DNA of 64,000 bases from Certhia americana (Eukaryota; Chordata; Aves; Passeriformes; Certhiidae): assembly GCA_018697195.1 (NCBI GenBank), contig JAGMWU010000028.1, positions 5,957,487-6,021,486 on the forward strand. The letters are read 5' to 3'. This document shows, in pieces, positions 11,181-23,959 of this stretch (position 1 is the stretch's first letter; every line of letters begins with the position of its first letter). The notes beneath the pieces are model-generated. The model ran no database searches and was not told the origin of the DNA. It saw only the letters and a program-made list of their open reading frames with translations. Made by a program: the position numbers and the translations under genes.

Positions 11181-14100
11181 CCAAGCTTGTCAAGGTAGAG
11201 AAAGCAGAGAGAAAAGAAACCTGGTGGATTAAGAGATCAAGATAAACTCCTGGTTCTTCTTTTTCAAGTGCCTATGGAAAGCTTTTTTTGGAGTTTCTTG
11301 CAGATCAGCATTTTGGGAAGGTGCTTAGCATGTGTCTGGCTCTTCAGGGTGAGTATTATCTATATCAGGCTGCTGGGGGAAGGGAGGATTTAGTGCCAGG
11401 CAGAAGAGTAAAAGTCTCAAGATCCTGCACCATGAGATTAGGCTCCCCTTGTCCACACTGCACTTTGGGTTTTCTCCCTGTTCATTCTGCTGGCAAACAT
11501 TAGGTGCAAGCCTCGTGCGTCATTCCCTAGCTTTGTATCCCACAAGGATTGACTCTTGCTGTTGGGCTTGATGGCATCCAGGAAAACAAACTGTGACTGT
11601 GTCTCCGTCCATCTTCCGTCTCTTGGCAACTCCTCCTGTGTGCAGAAAAGTAACTGCTTCCCTCGGGGCCAGCATGTGTCAGTCCCCTACAGCAAACACG
11701 CTCTGCTACCTTGTGGCTAATGCACCCAGGGCAGAGGTAGCCACTGTTAGTACCAGTATGCACAGACAGTGGGCAACAGCCCAACAGGTCCCATTCCCTG
11801 CCATCCTGTCCTTGCTCTCGTTATAATTCCCCTTTCTCCATCACAGCCTTGCATCCCTCTGGAATATTTGCAGAATTCTTCTGCCACTCTGCCACAAAGC
11901 TGCTGTTCCCTGCTGAAATCAGCCACAGTCTCCCTGAGGAGCACTCTGGTCCCATCAGCACTGTCCCCACCAACAGCACGTTCTCGTTTCTGACCCTTGT
12001 ATGACAGCAGTGTTGTTCTCTGCTCATCCATCCTTCATAAGCTAATGAGATGCAAACTGGAGGAGAAACTGTGCCACAGATATTGTTCTTGAAAATACTG
12101 AAATAATTTTCCTGTTAGCTAAAGGTGTAATTTCCATTATAATCTGATTTCACTCCAGCTGTACTTGACCCATAATCAATAAATGCTAAATCAGCCTGAC
12201 ATGCAACTCCCTGCATACAGGTTAATTGTAGCTCTAACTAAAACATCCCACTTCCTCCATCCCATTAGTTTGCCACCATTTGGACTCCTGTGGAAATGTA
12301 ATAAAGGCTGCTTCACCCCCTGCCCCTTAAGGCAGGTAATAATTTTCATACATATGGCCAGAGATTAAAATGCAAAAAATGACTTATAGCAATTTGAAAA
12401 CATGTGGACTTTGATGTAGACAAAGGAGGAAGGCTCTTCCCACCAGATCAGATTCTCACAAGCATATAAATTCTTATGACAGAATGAAGAAAAAAATTCC
12501 TTTGGAATCAACATGGCCTGAAGAGCTCAGTCAGTTCATTCCTCATTTCACTTCTTTGATCTGTTTGAGATTTGACAGTTTGCTGTTCACAGCAATATTC
12601 TTCTCTATAAATCACACATTATGCTGTGAGGTGTTGCAAAGGTGTTTCCATTGGTTGTTTAGAGGATAAAAGCCATCGAGGAACAGATGCCTATAAAGTC
12701 AATACAACATAGCAGTGACTTAGTCTGTTGGCAGAGGAGCTGTCTTGTGGCAAGACCACCTCAGCTCTGAATTACTGGCTACAGGGTCTTTCTGGAGCAC
12801 AAGAAAAGAAGGTCAGGGAAGAGCAGTGAGGTAGCTCTGCTGGAGTATATAAAGATGGACTGGAGCAAAGTGACTGGAAATATTTCCCTGCTGCTGAGCA
12901 CACAGGACTTTGGATTTCCCCTCTCATGGACACATCTGCAGCAGAAAGCATTCCTGCAGCAGGAAAAGGAGCTCAGGATGGGTATCACAGTGTCAGCAGT
13001 ATTCTGTCCTTCCATTTGAGAGGACACAGACTGCTCAAAATCTTCCTGTCCCATCTCTGAAATCCCCTTTTCCCTGAGGCCCCTCTTCCCAGCAGCCAGC
13101 TCTGCACAGCAGCACAACCTAGTCACTGGAGTTTTGTCCCCACTCCTGTTTTCACAAGTCTGATCTCCATTTTGGCACTTCAGGCTTTATTTTCTACAAA
13201 GGAGATAGTCTGGGAGGGTCCAAGAGCAGACATTAACCCCATTCAAGTGGACACTGCAGGCAGATGTGTCACACATCTGGATGTACTGAAGTTAATTTTC
13301 AGGCACTGATGTAGCCATGGTGTGCTGAGTCTTTGCTGAAGTTTGGCTGCTGCTAGTGTTCCTTGTAGCTGTATGGAAGCAGGAACCTCTCTGGCTGCAC
13401 TGCCATGATCCTTCCTCCCAGGTATAGCTTGTCTGGGAGTCACCTGAAAATGGCCCAGCGGCCCCTCTGGCTTGTGCAGTTGAACCAGTGCACAGACAAG
13501 GAAGAGATGATACCATTTTGATTCAGGTGGGCTAATGTTCCTGGAAAGGACTGATGTCTTCTCCTGAGGTGACTTCTCAAGTTTGGTTCATCAAGATAAA
13601 GTAAATTCAGAGGATTTGCTGTTTTTTGGCCTTGACTTTGAACAGGTAAGATTTTTCTGGTTCTGTGTACCATGGGCCAACCTGCCATGCCCTGGCTCTT
13701 CCCTCCACCCAGTCTGAGCTGCCACTAGACACCCGTGTTTGTCACCAGCACTGACAACAATAGCTTAGCAAGATCAGACCAGGTTTGAGGAGGAAAAGGT
13801 GTATTAGAATACAAATGCTGTTCAACATTCAGATTTTGGACTCATTCCTCTCTTTATATGGGCTTGATCCAAATCCCAAGCCTGGGTTCAAGAATATCCC
13901 TGACTGGGAAACAAAGTGCTGGACCTTATTTCCTATTTCAGCAGCTTTCTTTGCCATTCAGCTCATCTCCCCATGCTCTTTAGAGTGTGCTTTCCAGTAC
14001 CTCTGAAAGCCACTTTTACTGCAATGAAGAGCAACAATGTATTTTCAAAAGCCATTGGCAAATCCACTTGGTAGAACATGCATCGCTATCTTTTATTGGG

Positions 14101-15399
14101 AAAAAACCTGTATCTTGGTCACTCTGTTCTTGCTAGGACCCAAGAAGCAGCTTCCCTGCAGCCCACAGGTAACAGCAGGGGGATCAACCACGGTGGTGTT
14201 TAGCACAGCTACAAGGAAGCCTGGGCCAGGTTTGTAGTTGGGATGTTGAGTGCCTGGGACCAGGGGACTGGTGTCTTTGTGCCTCTGCTGTGACTGGGCT
14301 GCTGGATCCTTCTCTCATGGTGGAGGATCCTAAAATACTGCCAGGAATGAGATCAAATTCTTCTGAGTCACCACATGCCCTCACTACACAACCTTCCTTC
14401 ACTTTGGATAAGTTTCTGCTGTGCCCACGTCTCCCTCAGGCAGACCAGGTGGATTTCTCTCCTCTGACCGTGGCTGTCTAGATATTACCTCACCCCAGCA
14501 GCAGTGGAAAATGATTAGCATCTGCAGAGGGTGAATCATCTCTGTTATCTCAGAGCCCTCTCTGGGGGATGAATCACTCTGGAGGAATCTGGCTTTCTCT
14601 TCTGGCTATAGAAAGACCCTAAAACTGGTTTCAAGTTCTGTGTGAAAATGGCTGGGTGAGATGTGGTTTTCCTACACTTGGAAGGCAAAAGAAAAATGTC
14701 CCTGTCCCCACCCCTCACTTTTATCTGGCAAAATCATCCCCCACAAGCTGACACACCCCATCAGAGCAGGGGTACCAAAGCAGAGCTGAGCATCTCTGCT
14801 CCCCAAAGCCCCCCTGCAAGTGACCCAGCACACATTTGTGTAGCCCCCAAAAAATCAGGGAAATCTATCAGAGGAGATCATCTTGCCCAAAAATACAAAT
14901 TTAAAGAGCAGGTTACCCTCTAAGCCGGGAGGAATTTCTCTACACTCCAGAGCTGGAAGGATTGGAATTTGCAACCACTGATCTGGGAGCAAGTCAAAAA
15001 GCATGGCTGGTGGGTACATCAGACATGGATTTTTTTCCTGTCACTAGGAGGAACTCAGCTGGTCAGATTAGAGTCTTTTCTGCTTAGCAGTAAAAAACCA
15101 TGAAATGCAATGTGGTTATCCCAGTACAATGGTCTCAGTGGCATTTTTGAGAGGAAGATTTAATGACCACACACAAGCTGTTGAATGTATCATCCTCAAG
15201 GAGCAGTTCACTTTAGCAGTGCCACAACAAATCCTTGCTGCATTTGTTTTTCATTCATTACTTGCTGTTTTTCAGCAATGAGTTGCTGTGCGGTTTATGT
15301 AAAGGCAATGTCCATGTATCTCATGCTTGTAAGTGTAAATGCTGTGAAGAACACCAGGATTCATCTCCCAGGAAGAAAAGAGTGTTGTGTGGTTACTTT

Positions 15400-15431
15400 A
15401 GCTGTTAAGCTAGGCTAACAGGCTAACAGCT
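15400..15431. repeat. Short inverted and tandem repeat
   Basis: AGCTGTTA at 15400-15407 pairs with TAACAGCT at 15424-15431. The interior repeats GGCTAACA twice, with a further TTAGCTAAC at 15438-15446. It could be a small hairpin or mere local duplication; no function is indicated. Confidence 0.7.
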
Positions 15432-16568
15432 AAAAGTTTAGCTAACTTCAGTCAAGAAATGGACAATAGTACAGAAAAATAAGTGTCTGAATGAATTGGT
15501 ATCTCCTCCAAGGACGGAGTATGTAGATACAAGACAGAGAAACTGCCCCAACTGCATCAGGTGCCTCATCTGTCCTCACAATGTGTATAAAGCAGCAGCT
15601 TCCTCTCTTTTTAAATCCTTTCCTGGAATGTGCAGAGAGTAGGTCATTCAGGTCCGGATGACCTTGAGCTGGGCCAGCATGTCCACGATGTCAGCTTCTC
15701 TCTTGAGAATTCACTTTCTAATTTTCCCATTTATTGAGCTGGTGGCTAGCAACACTTGGAAGGGGGTGATGATGAGGGACTCCCTGGCTACATCCCAGCA
15801 CCTCCAGAATTCCTGCTTGTACTGCCAATGAAGAGGTCACAGCACAGGTGGGTGTTTGGAGCTGTGCTTGTCCAGCAGCTTGGCAGTGGCCATACCTGCC
15901 TGGCTATGCCCACTAGGTACTGCAGTCACCTCCAAACTTCTCTATATTGACTGTGGCAATCCAGCAGGGCCACTGGTGGTCACATACCTCCCCAGATTGT
16001 TCCCACCTTTCTCTGCCCACACTGCAGTGACTGCAGAACCCACCCTTCAATAAACAGTGGTCCCTCCAAAGAGACTCTGACAAACACTGAAACTTGCCTC
16101 CACCTTCATACCCCTCTCAAACGCAGACACTTCCCATCTCAGGTGTAAGAGCTTTCAGGAGGAGGCATGTGCTGCCTTGGCTGCTCTTAGTGTGTGTCCT
16201 GGACAGATTGTGAGCACTGAAGAAACAATAATCACAGCTTAAATCCACACTCCTGCTTCATAAAGTCGTAAAGTAAGTTCCAGTGTGTTTCCATTAATGG
16301 CATAACCAATGATGTAATGTCATGAACCTTAACTCACTCACCCACATGAGCACCCAGAGGATGCTGTGTGTCCCTGGTGATAACGCAATAGAAATGACAG
16401 ACAACAGTTGTTCCATACAATAGACATGTCAGTGCCAAAGGAAAATGGGTCCCAGGTGTTCAAGCATTGGTGTGTAAGCCAACTCCTGATGAACCACAGA
16501 GGAGCTTCAGGTAAACTGGAGATAGGGAGACAAGCAAGGAATGGACATATTTAAACTGGCAACATCTA

Positions 16569-17105
16569 TCATAGGGTCATGGAATCATAGAACGGTTTGC
16601 ATATAAAGAAACCTTATAGCTCAACTCATTCCACCCCCTGCCATGGGCAGGGACACTTTCCACTAGCCCAGGCTGCTCCAAGCCCTGTCCAGCCTGGCCT
16701 TGGACACTTCCAGGGATGGGACCTCACTACAGTTGCTCTGGGCAACCTGTCCAGGACCTCACCACTCTCAAAGGGAAGGATTTCTTCCCAATATCCCATC
16801 TAACCCTGCCCTCTGGCAGTGGGAAGCCACTCCTGTGTCCTGTCCCTCCATCCCTTGTCTCAAGTCCCTCTCCAGATCTCCTGGAGCCCCTTTAGGTCCT
16901 GGAAGGGGCTCTCAGGTATTTCTGGAGTGTCTCTTCTCCATGTGAACAGCTCCAGCTCTCCCAGCCTGGCTCCAGAGCAGAGGGGCTCCAGCCCTCAGAG
17001 TATCTCAAAGGGTTCCTCTGGACCCGTGGGTTTCTTTGCTCAGGGCCCCAGAGCTGGACCCTGCACTCCAGTGTTCCTAGATCTGTGCAGAGCCCCTCTC
17101 CCCAG
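16569..17105 (-). mobile_element. CR1 LINE fragment, long 3' piece
   Basis: Starts at atagggtcatggaatcatagaacgg (CR1 terminal octamers), then CCACCCCCTGCCATGGGCAG, CCAGCCTGGCCTTGGACACT, TTCCCAATATCCCATCTAAC and CTCTCCCAGCCTGGCTCCAG. At over 500 bp it is the longest uninterrupted CR1 match in the window. It is minus strand and 5'-truncated. Confidence 0.92.
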
Positions 17106-17820
17106 AGCACAGCATCTCTTGCTCTTTCTGTCCCAAGGGCTGATCTCTCTTCTCTTTTCCAGCTGCCTTATGTTTGACAAACACCATGTTTCCCAGCAAA
17201 TATGCAGGTCCCACTGCTTGGTGAGCCTTTGAGCCACTCTGCTCAGCCTCCAGCTGCTTCCTGTACCTTCTCCATTTCCCTATGCCTGGCACCACGGCCA
17301 AGGGGGCAATGCCAGGGCCTAGGGAGAGGCTGGTCGGGGAGCTGGCACAGCTGCCCAGCTTTCAGCAGTTTCTATAGCTGCACAGAGATTTTGGCAATCC
17401 TTCTTGTACCGTTCTGACCTGAGGGGTTTTGGAGGTGTTTGCAACTGGGGATAACAAAGCCCTCTTGTCTACACCAAAGGCACTTTGTGTGGAGTCTAGG
17501 TATCACTCTGATTTCATTTCCTGAGCATCCCTTGTGGAGAGCTTCCCACAGAAACATGCCCCATTGAGTCAGGAGTGAAGACTCATTGCAATCCAAACAG
17601 AGCCCTGCAAACTTTCTCATCGGGTCCTGTTCCACAGCCAACTGCAAACATGTTTGTGTCTTGAACCTCCATTCACTGCCTGGGATGGTTTTCACAAGTT
17701 TCCAGCTGGAAATGGAGCCAGGCAGCACTTGTGAGTCTTGCTTGAGGGCTGCGAGTCTTTCTGTGGCACGGCAGAGATCCCAGGTGTAGGAGCTGGCCTA
17801 CAAGGCAAAAACGTGTCATT

Positions 17821-18262
17821 CACAGAATCATAGAATGCTTTGGGTTGAAAGTGACCTTTAAAGGTCATCTAGTCCAACCCCTGCAATGAGCAGGGACATC
17901 TTCAGCTACACCAGGCTGCTCAGAGCCTATCCCACAAGAAGGTTTCCAGGGAAGGGACACTTCGCTGAGCAGCCTGTGTTAGTGTTTCCCCACCTTACCA
18001 TAAAAAATTTCTTCTTTATATCTAGTCTGAATCTCCCCTTTTTTAGTTTAAAACCATCACCCCTTGTCCTGTTGCTACAGACCCTACTAAAATCTGTCCC
18101 CATCTTTCTTATAGGCCCCCTTTAGGCACAAGAAGGAGATCTGAGGCTTCCCCAATGCCTTCTCTTCTCCAATCTGAGCAGCCCCAACTCTCTCAGCCTT
18201 TTTCCAGAGCAGAAGAGCTCCAGGCCTCAGCATGGCATCCTCTGGGACCTGTCCAACAGCTC
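17821..18262 (-). mobile_element. CR1 LINE fragment
   Basis: Begins at the octamer end cacagaatcatagaatgctt. The body has GGTCATCTAGTCCAACCCCT, TTAGTTTAAAACCATCACCC, CTTGTCCTGTTGCTACAGAC and CTCTCAGCCTTTTTCCAGAG, a different subfamily from the copy at 16569. Minus strand, 5'-truncated. Confidence 0.92.
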
Positions 18263-21200
18263 CATTCCCCCACTGAGTCTACAATACATTATGGCAGCAA
18301 AGACCTAACAGGCAGGCAGAAATTTAACCCAGTTTTCCCCTTTCCAGGTAGGTACTGCAGTCCCTGGCTGCATTTGTCCTGTCCCAGTTGGTATCAGTTG
18401 ATAGAAGAAGCCTGCTCCTCCCCAGGGTTCTTTGGGCAGGCTCAGGGACCCAGACCCTCCTGCCTCTGTGTGTCAAGCCCCAGCGAGTGTGAGCAAGGCA
18501 CAAAGAGCAGCACGTGTGGATCTGGCTTGCAGGGCAGTGTGGCAGTGGGGACAGAGTGGCCCCAAGCAGGATGACCCCAGAGCCATCCTCCCTCGCTGAG
18601 CCCTCAGCTCCTTGCACAGCAATTCTCCAGGAGCTCACAGCCAGGTACTGACTCAGTTTGGGAGCTTTGCCTGAGAAAGGAGCTGAGGTGTTGGCCCCAG
18701 TCATTAGTAAGTTATCAGAGAAGCTGAGCTGCAGTGACATCATCTCCTTCTTATGTTACTACAAGGAACTTAGATCCTATTATGGGAGAGGAGGTAACTC
18801 AATCGAGCCTTTCAAGATAAACTCAGACAGGAAGAGAGACACGATTGCCTGAAGGCACCAATTAGACATTTCTGGTGAGCTCAGCTCTGTGCAGCTGACA
18901 CGTGTGTACACTTGGGCCAGGGAAACAGGAGCTCCTCTCTCGTGTCTCAGGGGTGGGGTGGAAGGGGTGGGCAACAAGCACTTCGCCACCGTGCTGCTGG
19001 CTCAGCCCTCACACCTTCAGTGGCCACAGCCCTCCCTCCAGAATGTCCTTTCTTTATGTCATGTGGACAGGGACTCAAAGAGTAGCTCCCTGGTCTGGAG
19101 AGAGAACAGCCCAGCCCTGCATCACCCAGTGCTACATATGATCTTCAGCAGCAAGTGTCCTCTGGCTTTATCCAGGGAGATAATATCCCAATATGCTGCA
19201 AAAAACATTGTGAGGATGGGCTGCAGTTTGAGGTCCCATTGCCCTGTGGTGACAGGGCTGTGGGGAACATCCCAGTCTGTGCTGCAGGCCAGTTACTGCA
19301 CATGAGTGGCCTCAGACACACAGACAGATGGCTCTTACTGGGCCTGATGTGTGTAAGGAGGGAAAAGACAGCAGCAAAATTTGGGATATCTCCTGACAGC
19401 ATGGTATTGAGCATTTCTGTTGATTTCTAGGCTGCAGTTCCCCTGTAAATGCTTCACAGCCAGAAAGAAATGGTAAGATATGGGTAAAATTGCTTCTGCC
19501 AGTCATAGGCTGAGGTCTGCACCACATCTGTTAGGGAACAGAGAGACTGGTTCTGGTTATCCCCTGGTTATTCTGCCAGTTATGTTACCAACAGCTCAGA
19601 AACACACTTGTACGTTCTGTGAAACACTCTGAAAGCATTTCTTGGGAAAAGACAGTTCTTAGAATCTGCTGGGTCTGTGACACAGAAAACACAAGATCTC
19701 AGATGATAGTTCAGGATTAATACAAACCTCACGACACACTCGCTGCACTGAGGACTGCACATACTCCACCCCTGGCCACACCTCCCCAGTGGCTGCACTG
19801 GTGCCATTGGTTTGTCTTTTGCTCATTGGAAAGGAGGAATCTCCCACTCTTGACCTTTTCTCCTTAGAAAAGGACTTCCCCATTTGCCTGGTTTCTTCTA
19901 GAAGTGTTCCTGATCCCACCATCCTCTCTGGACTGGTCCTGGCAAGAAGGCAGTTGATTTCTCCTCAAGCATTTATCAAATGCAGACAACATTCAAAGCA
20001 ATCCAGGGGCTCTTACAGGCAAGTTAGGCCCTTAGCCCTGGAACTCAATGTGAAGCTGACCTGAAAATGTCTTTCCTAAGGAAACACTTCCCTTTCCCAT
20101 CCCACACAGGTTCTTCTGCCTCCCCAGAGCTGTCACTCCACAGTAGCAGCAAAGGAAGCAACTGGCAAGCTCAGGCAGACTCATATTTGGTGCTGACCTG
20201 CTGCTCTCACTATGGCTCTGCACAGGTGTGAACATCTGCTCAGGGAAAAACATGCATCAGACCAATGGACTTTGGGTGTTCTTCCAGGCACCTCCCTCTC
20301 TTACCACCCCTGTAGTCCCTAAAAGGGGAAATGGAGTAAAGTCTGAGATGACACAGGCACTTGTAGGACTTTTGAGCCTGTGTCATGCTGAAGTCATAAA
20401 AACACCCTGTAACTCTCAGCAGCAGATGCAGCTTTAAAGCCAGAAGCTGAGACTTTCAGCAGCTGCTGGTTTTCATAAGCTGTTGTTCTTGAATGTTCCA
20501 CTTAAAATTACCTCCTTCTGCATGCAACAGACAGGCCAACATTCTGCAGAGCCTTGCTTGAGCCCATGAAGTCACTTGGAAATCCTGTCCATGCTGACAT
20601 CTGAAGTCACTGTGTGTGATCCTGTCTCCAGACCTTTAGCACTGCTTGACAGCAGGCGTGTGTGACAGAGGGATGAGTGCCTCTGCTAAGCCATCCAGCA
20701 GCTCCATGAAGGAGGCATCTCCCTCTGCAAGCAAGCAAAGGGTTAAAGCTTGCAAGGGAAACCAAGTGATTTGGTGAAATAAAGATTAAAACATCTCCAT
20801 GGAAGGTGAGGAGCCAGCCCTGGCCTGTGCTGTCTCATTTACCCACTAATCAGCCCAATTACCTCAGGTATAAATCATAACACAAAACACTTATGGAGCC
20901 AGTCACACACTGAGAAAAGGAGAGAACTGTTGGGTTGGTTTTTGTTTAGTATAATTGATATAATTACTAACAACTCTGTGCCAAGAGCTTCAGCTTTTCT
21001 GCTTCCAGAAGAGAGTAGAGAGCTGTCTGAAAGCCATAGCAATTAGCAATCCCCACATGCACAGCTTTTATTAGAAAGAATGCACATCTATTCCAGAAAG
21101 AGCCAGCAGCTCCCTGAGGAGCAATTAACCATCCCTTGGTGCCAGGAATGCAGCTGTCACTGAGCCCATGTTCCCTGTCCCCTCATCGGTGCTGCAAAGG

Positions 21201-22763
21201 CACATAAGGAGTCCTGCCCATCATGCTGCACGTGAAATGCCTTCACCTGGGCACTGCCTTGTTCCTAATTTTAACTTACCTGGCTCCAGATAGGTGCATC
21301 TTGCTGTGCTGTGGTCCAAGCAGGCTGCTGATTCTGAGACTTCTCAGGTCCAGCTCATTGTAACCAGCAGAAAGTCTCCCCTTTGCTCCACTGAGGAATC
21401 TGTCTCAGCTCTGATCTCCACACTCTGGAGCAGATTGACAGTAATTAGCTGGCTGGAGCTTCCCAACACCTCCCCAGAATGCAACCCCAGAGAGTGTCTG
21501 GTGGACAGCTGCTACATATTCATATCTCACCAGGAGGCCACCAGGCAGCCTCTGCAGAGCTGAGGAGCAGGAGAGTTGGGGTTCATCTGAGTCCTGTAGA
21601 GGTGACCTCTCACTGGCAGCGAGGTGAGGAGATACAGATGTGTGGACATGCAAGCCTGTAACATGTCCACAGCCAGAAGCCGTCCAGGAGTGTTAACAAC
21701 TCCTTGGATGGATCCAAGTTCCTGCCCGTGTATTCTCACAGGGATCCACAAAGACAGGCGGGTGTCCAAGTACCTCAAAAACCTCCACCAAGGACCTGAG
21801 CTGCTGACTTCTCATACCTCTGGACATCCCATGGGGAAAAAGGGCCTTTCCTGAGTGTTGCTAAACATCCACAGAGCAAATCCAGCAGCATTAATGGTTT
21901 CCCGAACTCCTGGGGCACCATCACAGTGAAACCTTGAGGGTCACATCTGAGGCTTTGCCCAGGATTCATGAGCAAAGTGGGATGTGAAGCTGGACAACCA
22001 GGGGCTGCACCTCGCTCCCTTGCCCTTATTCCTGTCCCTGTCCCTATTCCTGTCCCAGCTCAGCCTGGTGTGTCAGTTCCTGGCTGTGGTTTAGCTTCTC
22101 CATTTCTGAAAGTTTAGTTTGGGTTTGAAAAATTGTAACTATTCTTATGGGTATTTTCATTGTCTGTTCTTTAATTAATTAAACTTGAAACCGAGCACTC
22201 ACTTTAAAACAATTTTCAGTAAACTTATATGGATTTGGATGAAAGAATGTCTCTCGGAAAAGTAAGTAATGCTAGGGTGGGTTTTTTTTATTTTAACAGT
22301 TAATGATGCCAAAACTTAACAGAATTCTTATGCCAAAGATGGAATGGAAAAAAATAACCAAAGATTAACATTTCATGCAGAAGTTTTAATTTTGCTCCAA
22401 AAGTTCTTGTTTGTCCCAAAACATTTTGATGAAATTTTCAAATAGAATCCTTAACCTTACTCTGAGCTGCTGCAGGGTTTGCTTTTCTGATCTCTATTCT
22501 TTGGAGTTGTTATCTCGAGAAGATGAATGATGCTATTCTCTGATTTGTTTTTAGTTTGGGAGGCAGTAAGTAAATTGGAGCAGAACTTGCAATGCCCAGG
22601 AAAAATCAAAATCCATTGTCTTGTGTCCGCCCTCTGAGCAAAGACAAAACCTGTGGGAATGAAGCTTTGGGTGTGATGTGCTTTTGTGATCCTTCAAACT
22701 GAACAGCCTTGCACCAGAAAATGTCCCTTTGCAGCAATGCAAGAGTATTGAAATTTGGGGAAA

Positions 22764-22953
22764 TAGAATCACAGAATGGTTTGGGCTGGATGGAACCTCA
22801 AAGCCCATCCAGTTCTGACCCCAGCCATGAGCAGGGACACCTCCCACTAGCCCAAGTTCTTCCAAGCTCCAGTCAGCCAGGCCTTGGACACTTCCAGGGA
22901 TCCAGGGGCAGCCACAGCTGCTCTGTGCCAGGGCCTCAGCACCCCCTGAGGCA
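22764..22953 (-). mobile_element. CR1 LINE fragment
   Basis: Begins tagaatcacagaatggtttggg, then CCAGCCATGAGCAGGGACAC, GGCCTTGGACACTTCCAGGG and CAGCCACAGCTGCTCTG. Minus-strand 3' end. The 190-codon open frame running antisense at 22551-23123 crosses this repeat and is not a gene. Confidence 0.9.
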
Positions 22954-23959
22954 AAATGTGAGTAATGGAATAGGGATTTAACCCACCCTGGGTTATCATT
23001 CCAGTCTAAGGTGATGCTATACCAGAGCTTGTACTCTGCATTTAAAGGACATTTTTCTGGAGGAGATCTCAGAAAGGTTTGACTGCACTTCTTAACCAGG
23101 CACAAATCTCCAGATTTGTCCATCCAGGTCAGGCCAGCCAGGGCAGGAAATGCTTCTTTCTGTGATGTAGGGGAAGGTCTGTTTCTCAGGATTATCTGAG
23201 AATTTCACCCAGGAAATACTGCCCACACCCCCTTGCAGAGACCAAGGCTTGCACCCAGCCTCTTCCCTGCTCCCACTACCGATGGGGTCTGGTCTCCTCC
23301 TCCTGCAGTTCATTGCAGTTGTTCTGTCAAATGTCAATACTCTTTGAAAAGGGTGATGCCTTGGGGGTAACAGTGTCTTGGGGTTTGCTCTAGTGTTCAA
23401 CTTTCATCAAAAATATTACTTTATATAGTCAAGGTTAGTAATTTCTTTACTACATTCCTTTCTGGAGGATCATTGATTTGAGGGCTGGGCCATGACAGCT
23501 CTGTTAACTTCCTTCTCTCATGCTTTGATAAGAGACAAAGTGCTTCCTCTTTGCAATTTGAATTCAGAGATCTCTGCCTTAGATAGCTTGGAAAAATAAA
23601 ATAAGTTCTGTTGGCTGTGGATGAAAATTAAAATTTTATGTAATTGGTTCCTGGTATTTCATCCAAATCTGAAGTACCTTCCTCTTATAATTTGGTTTCA
23701 AAATCTACAGATAACACATTGTACCCTTCTTACCATCATTGCAATAAAAGGTCTTTAGAGAGATGATTCCCAAATCTAAGTTTTAAACTTTTTTTCATAA
23801 TAACCTTAATGTCTTTTGGCTTGTCATTCTATTTTAAAACAAAAACAAGTATCCAAAATTAAAGTTTCTCATCAAATTAAACCTTAAATTCAACTGCCTT
23901 AAGCTTTCCACGATGATTAAAAAGAAACAGTTGGCAAACGGAGAGGGAGGGAATGCCCA

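Noticed and set aside
22551..23123. 190-codon antisense frame
   Set aside because: It runs across a CR1 fragment (22764-22953) and into unrelated intron sequence.
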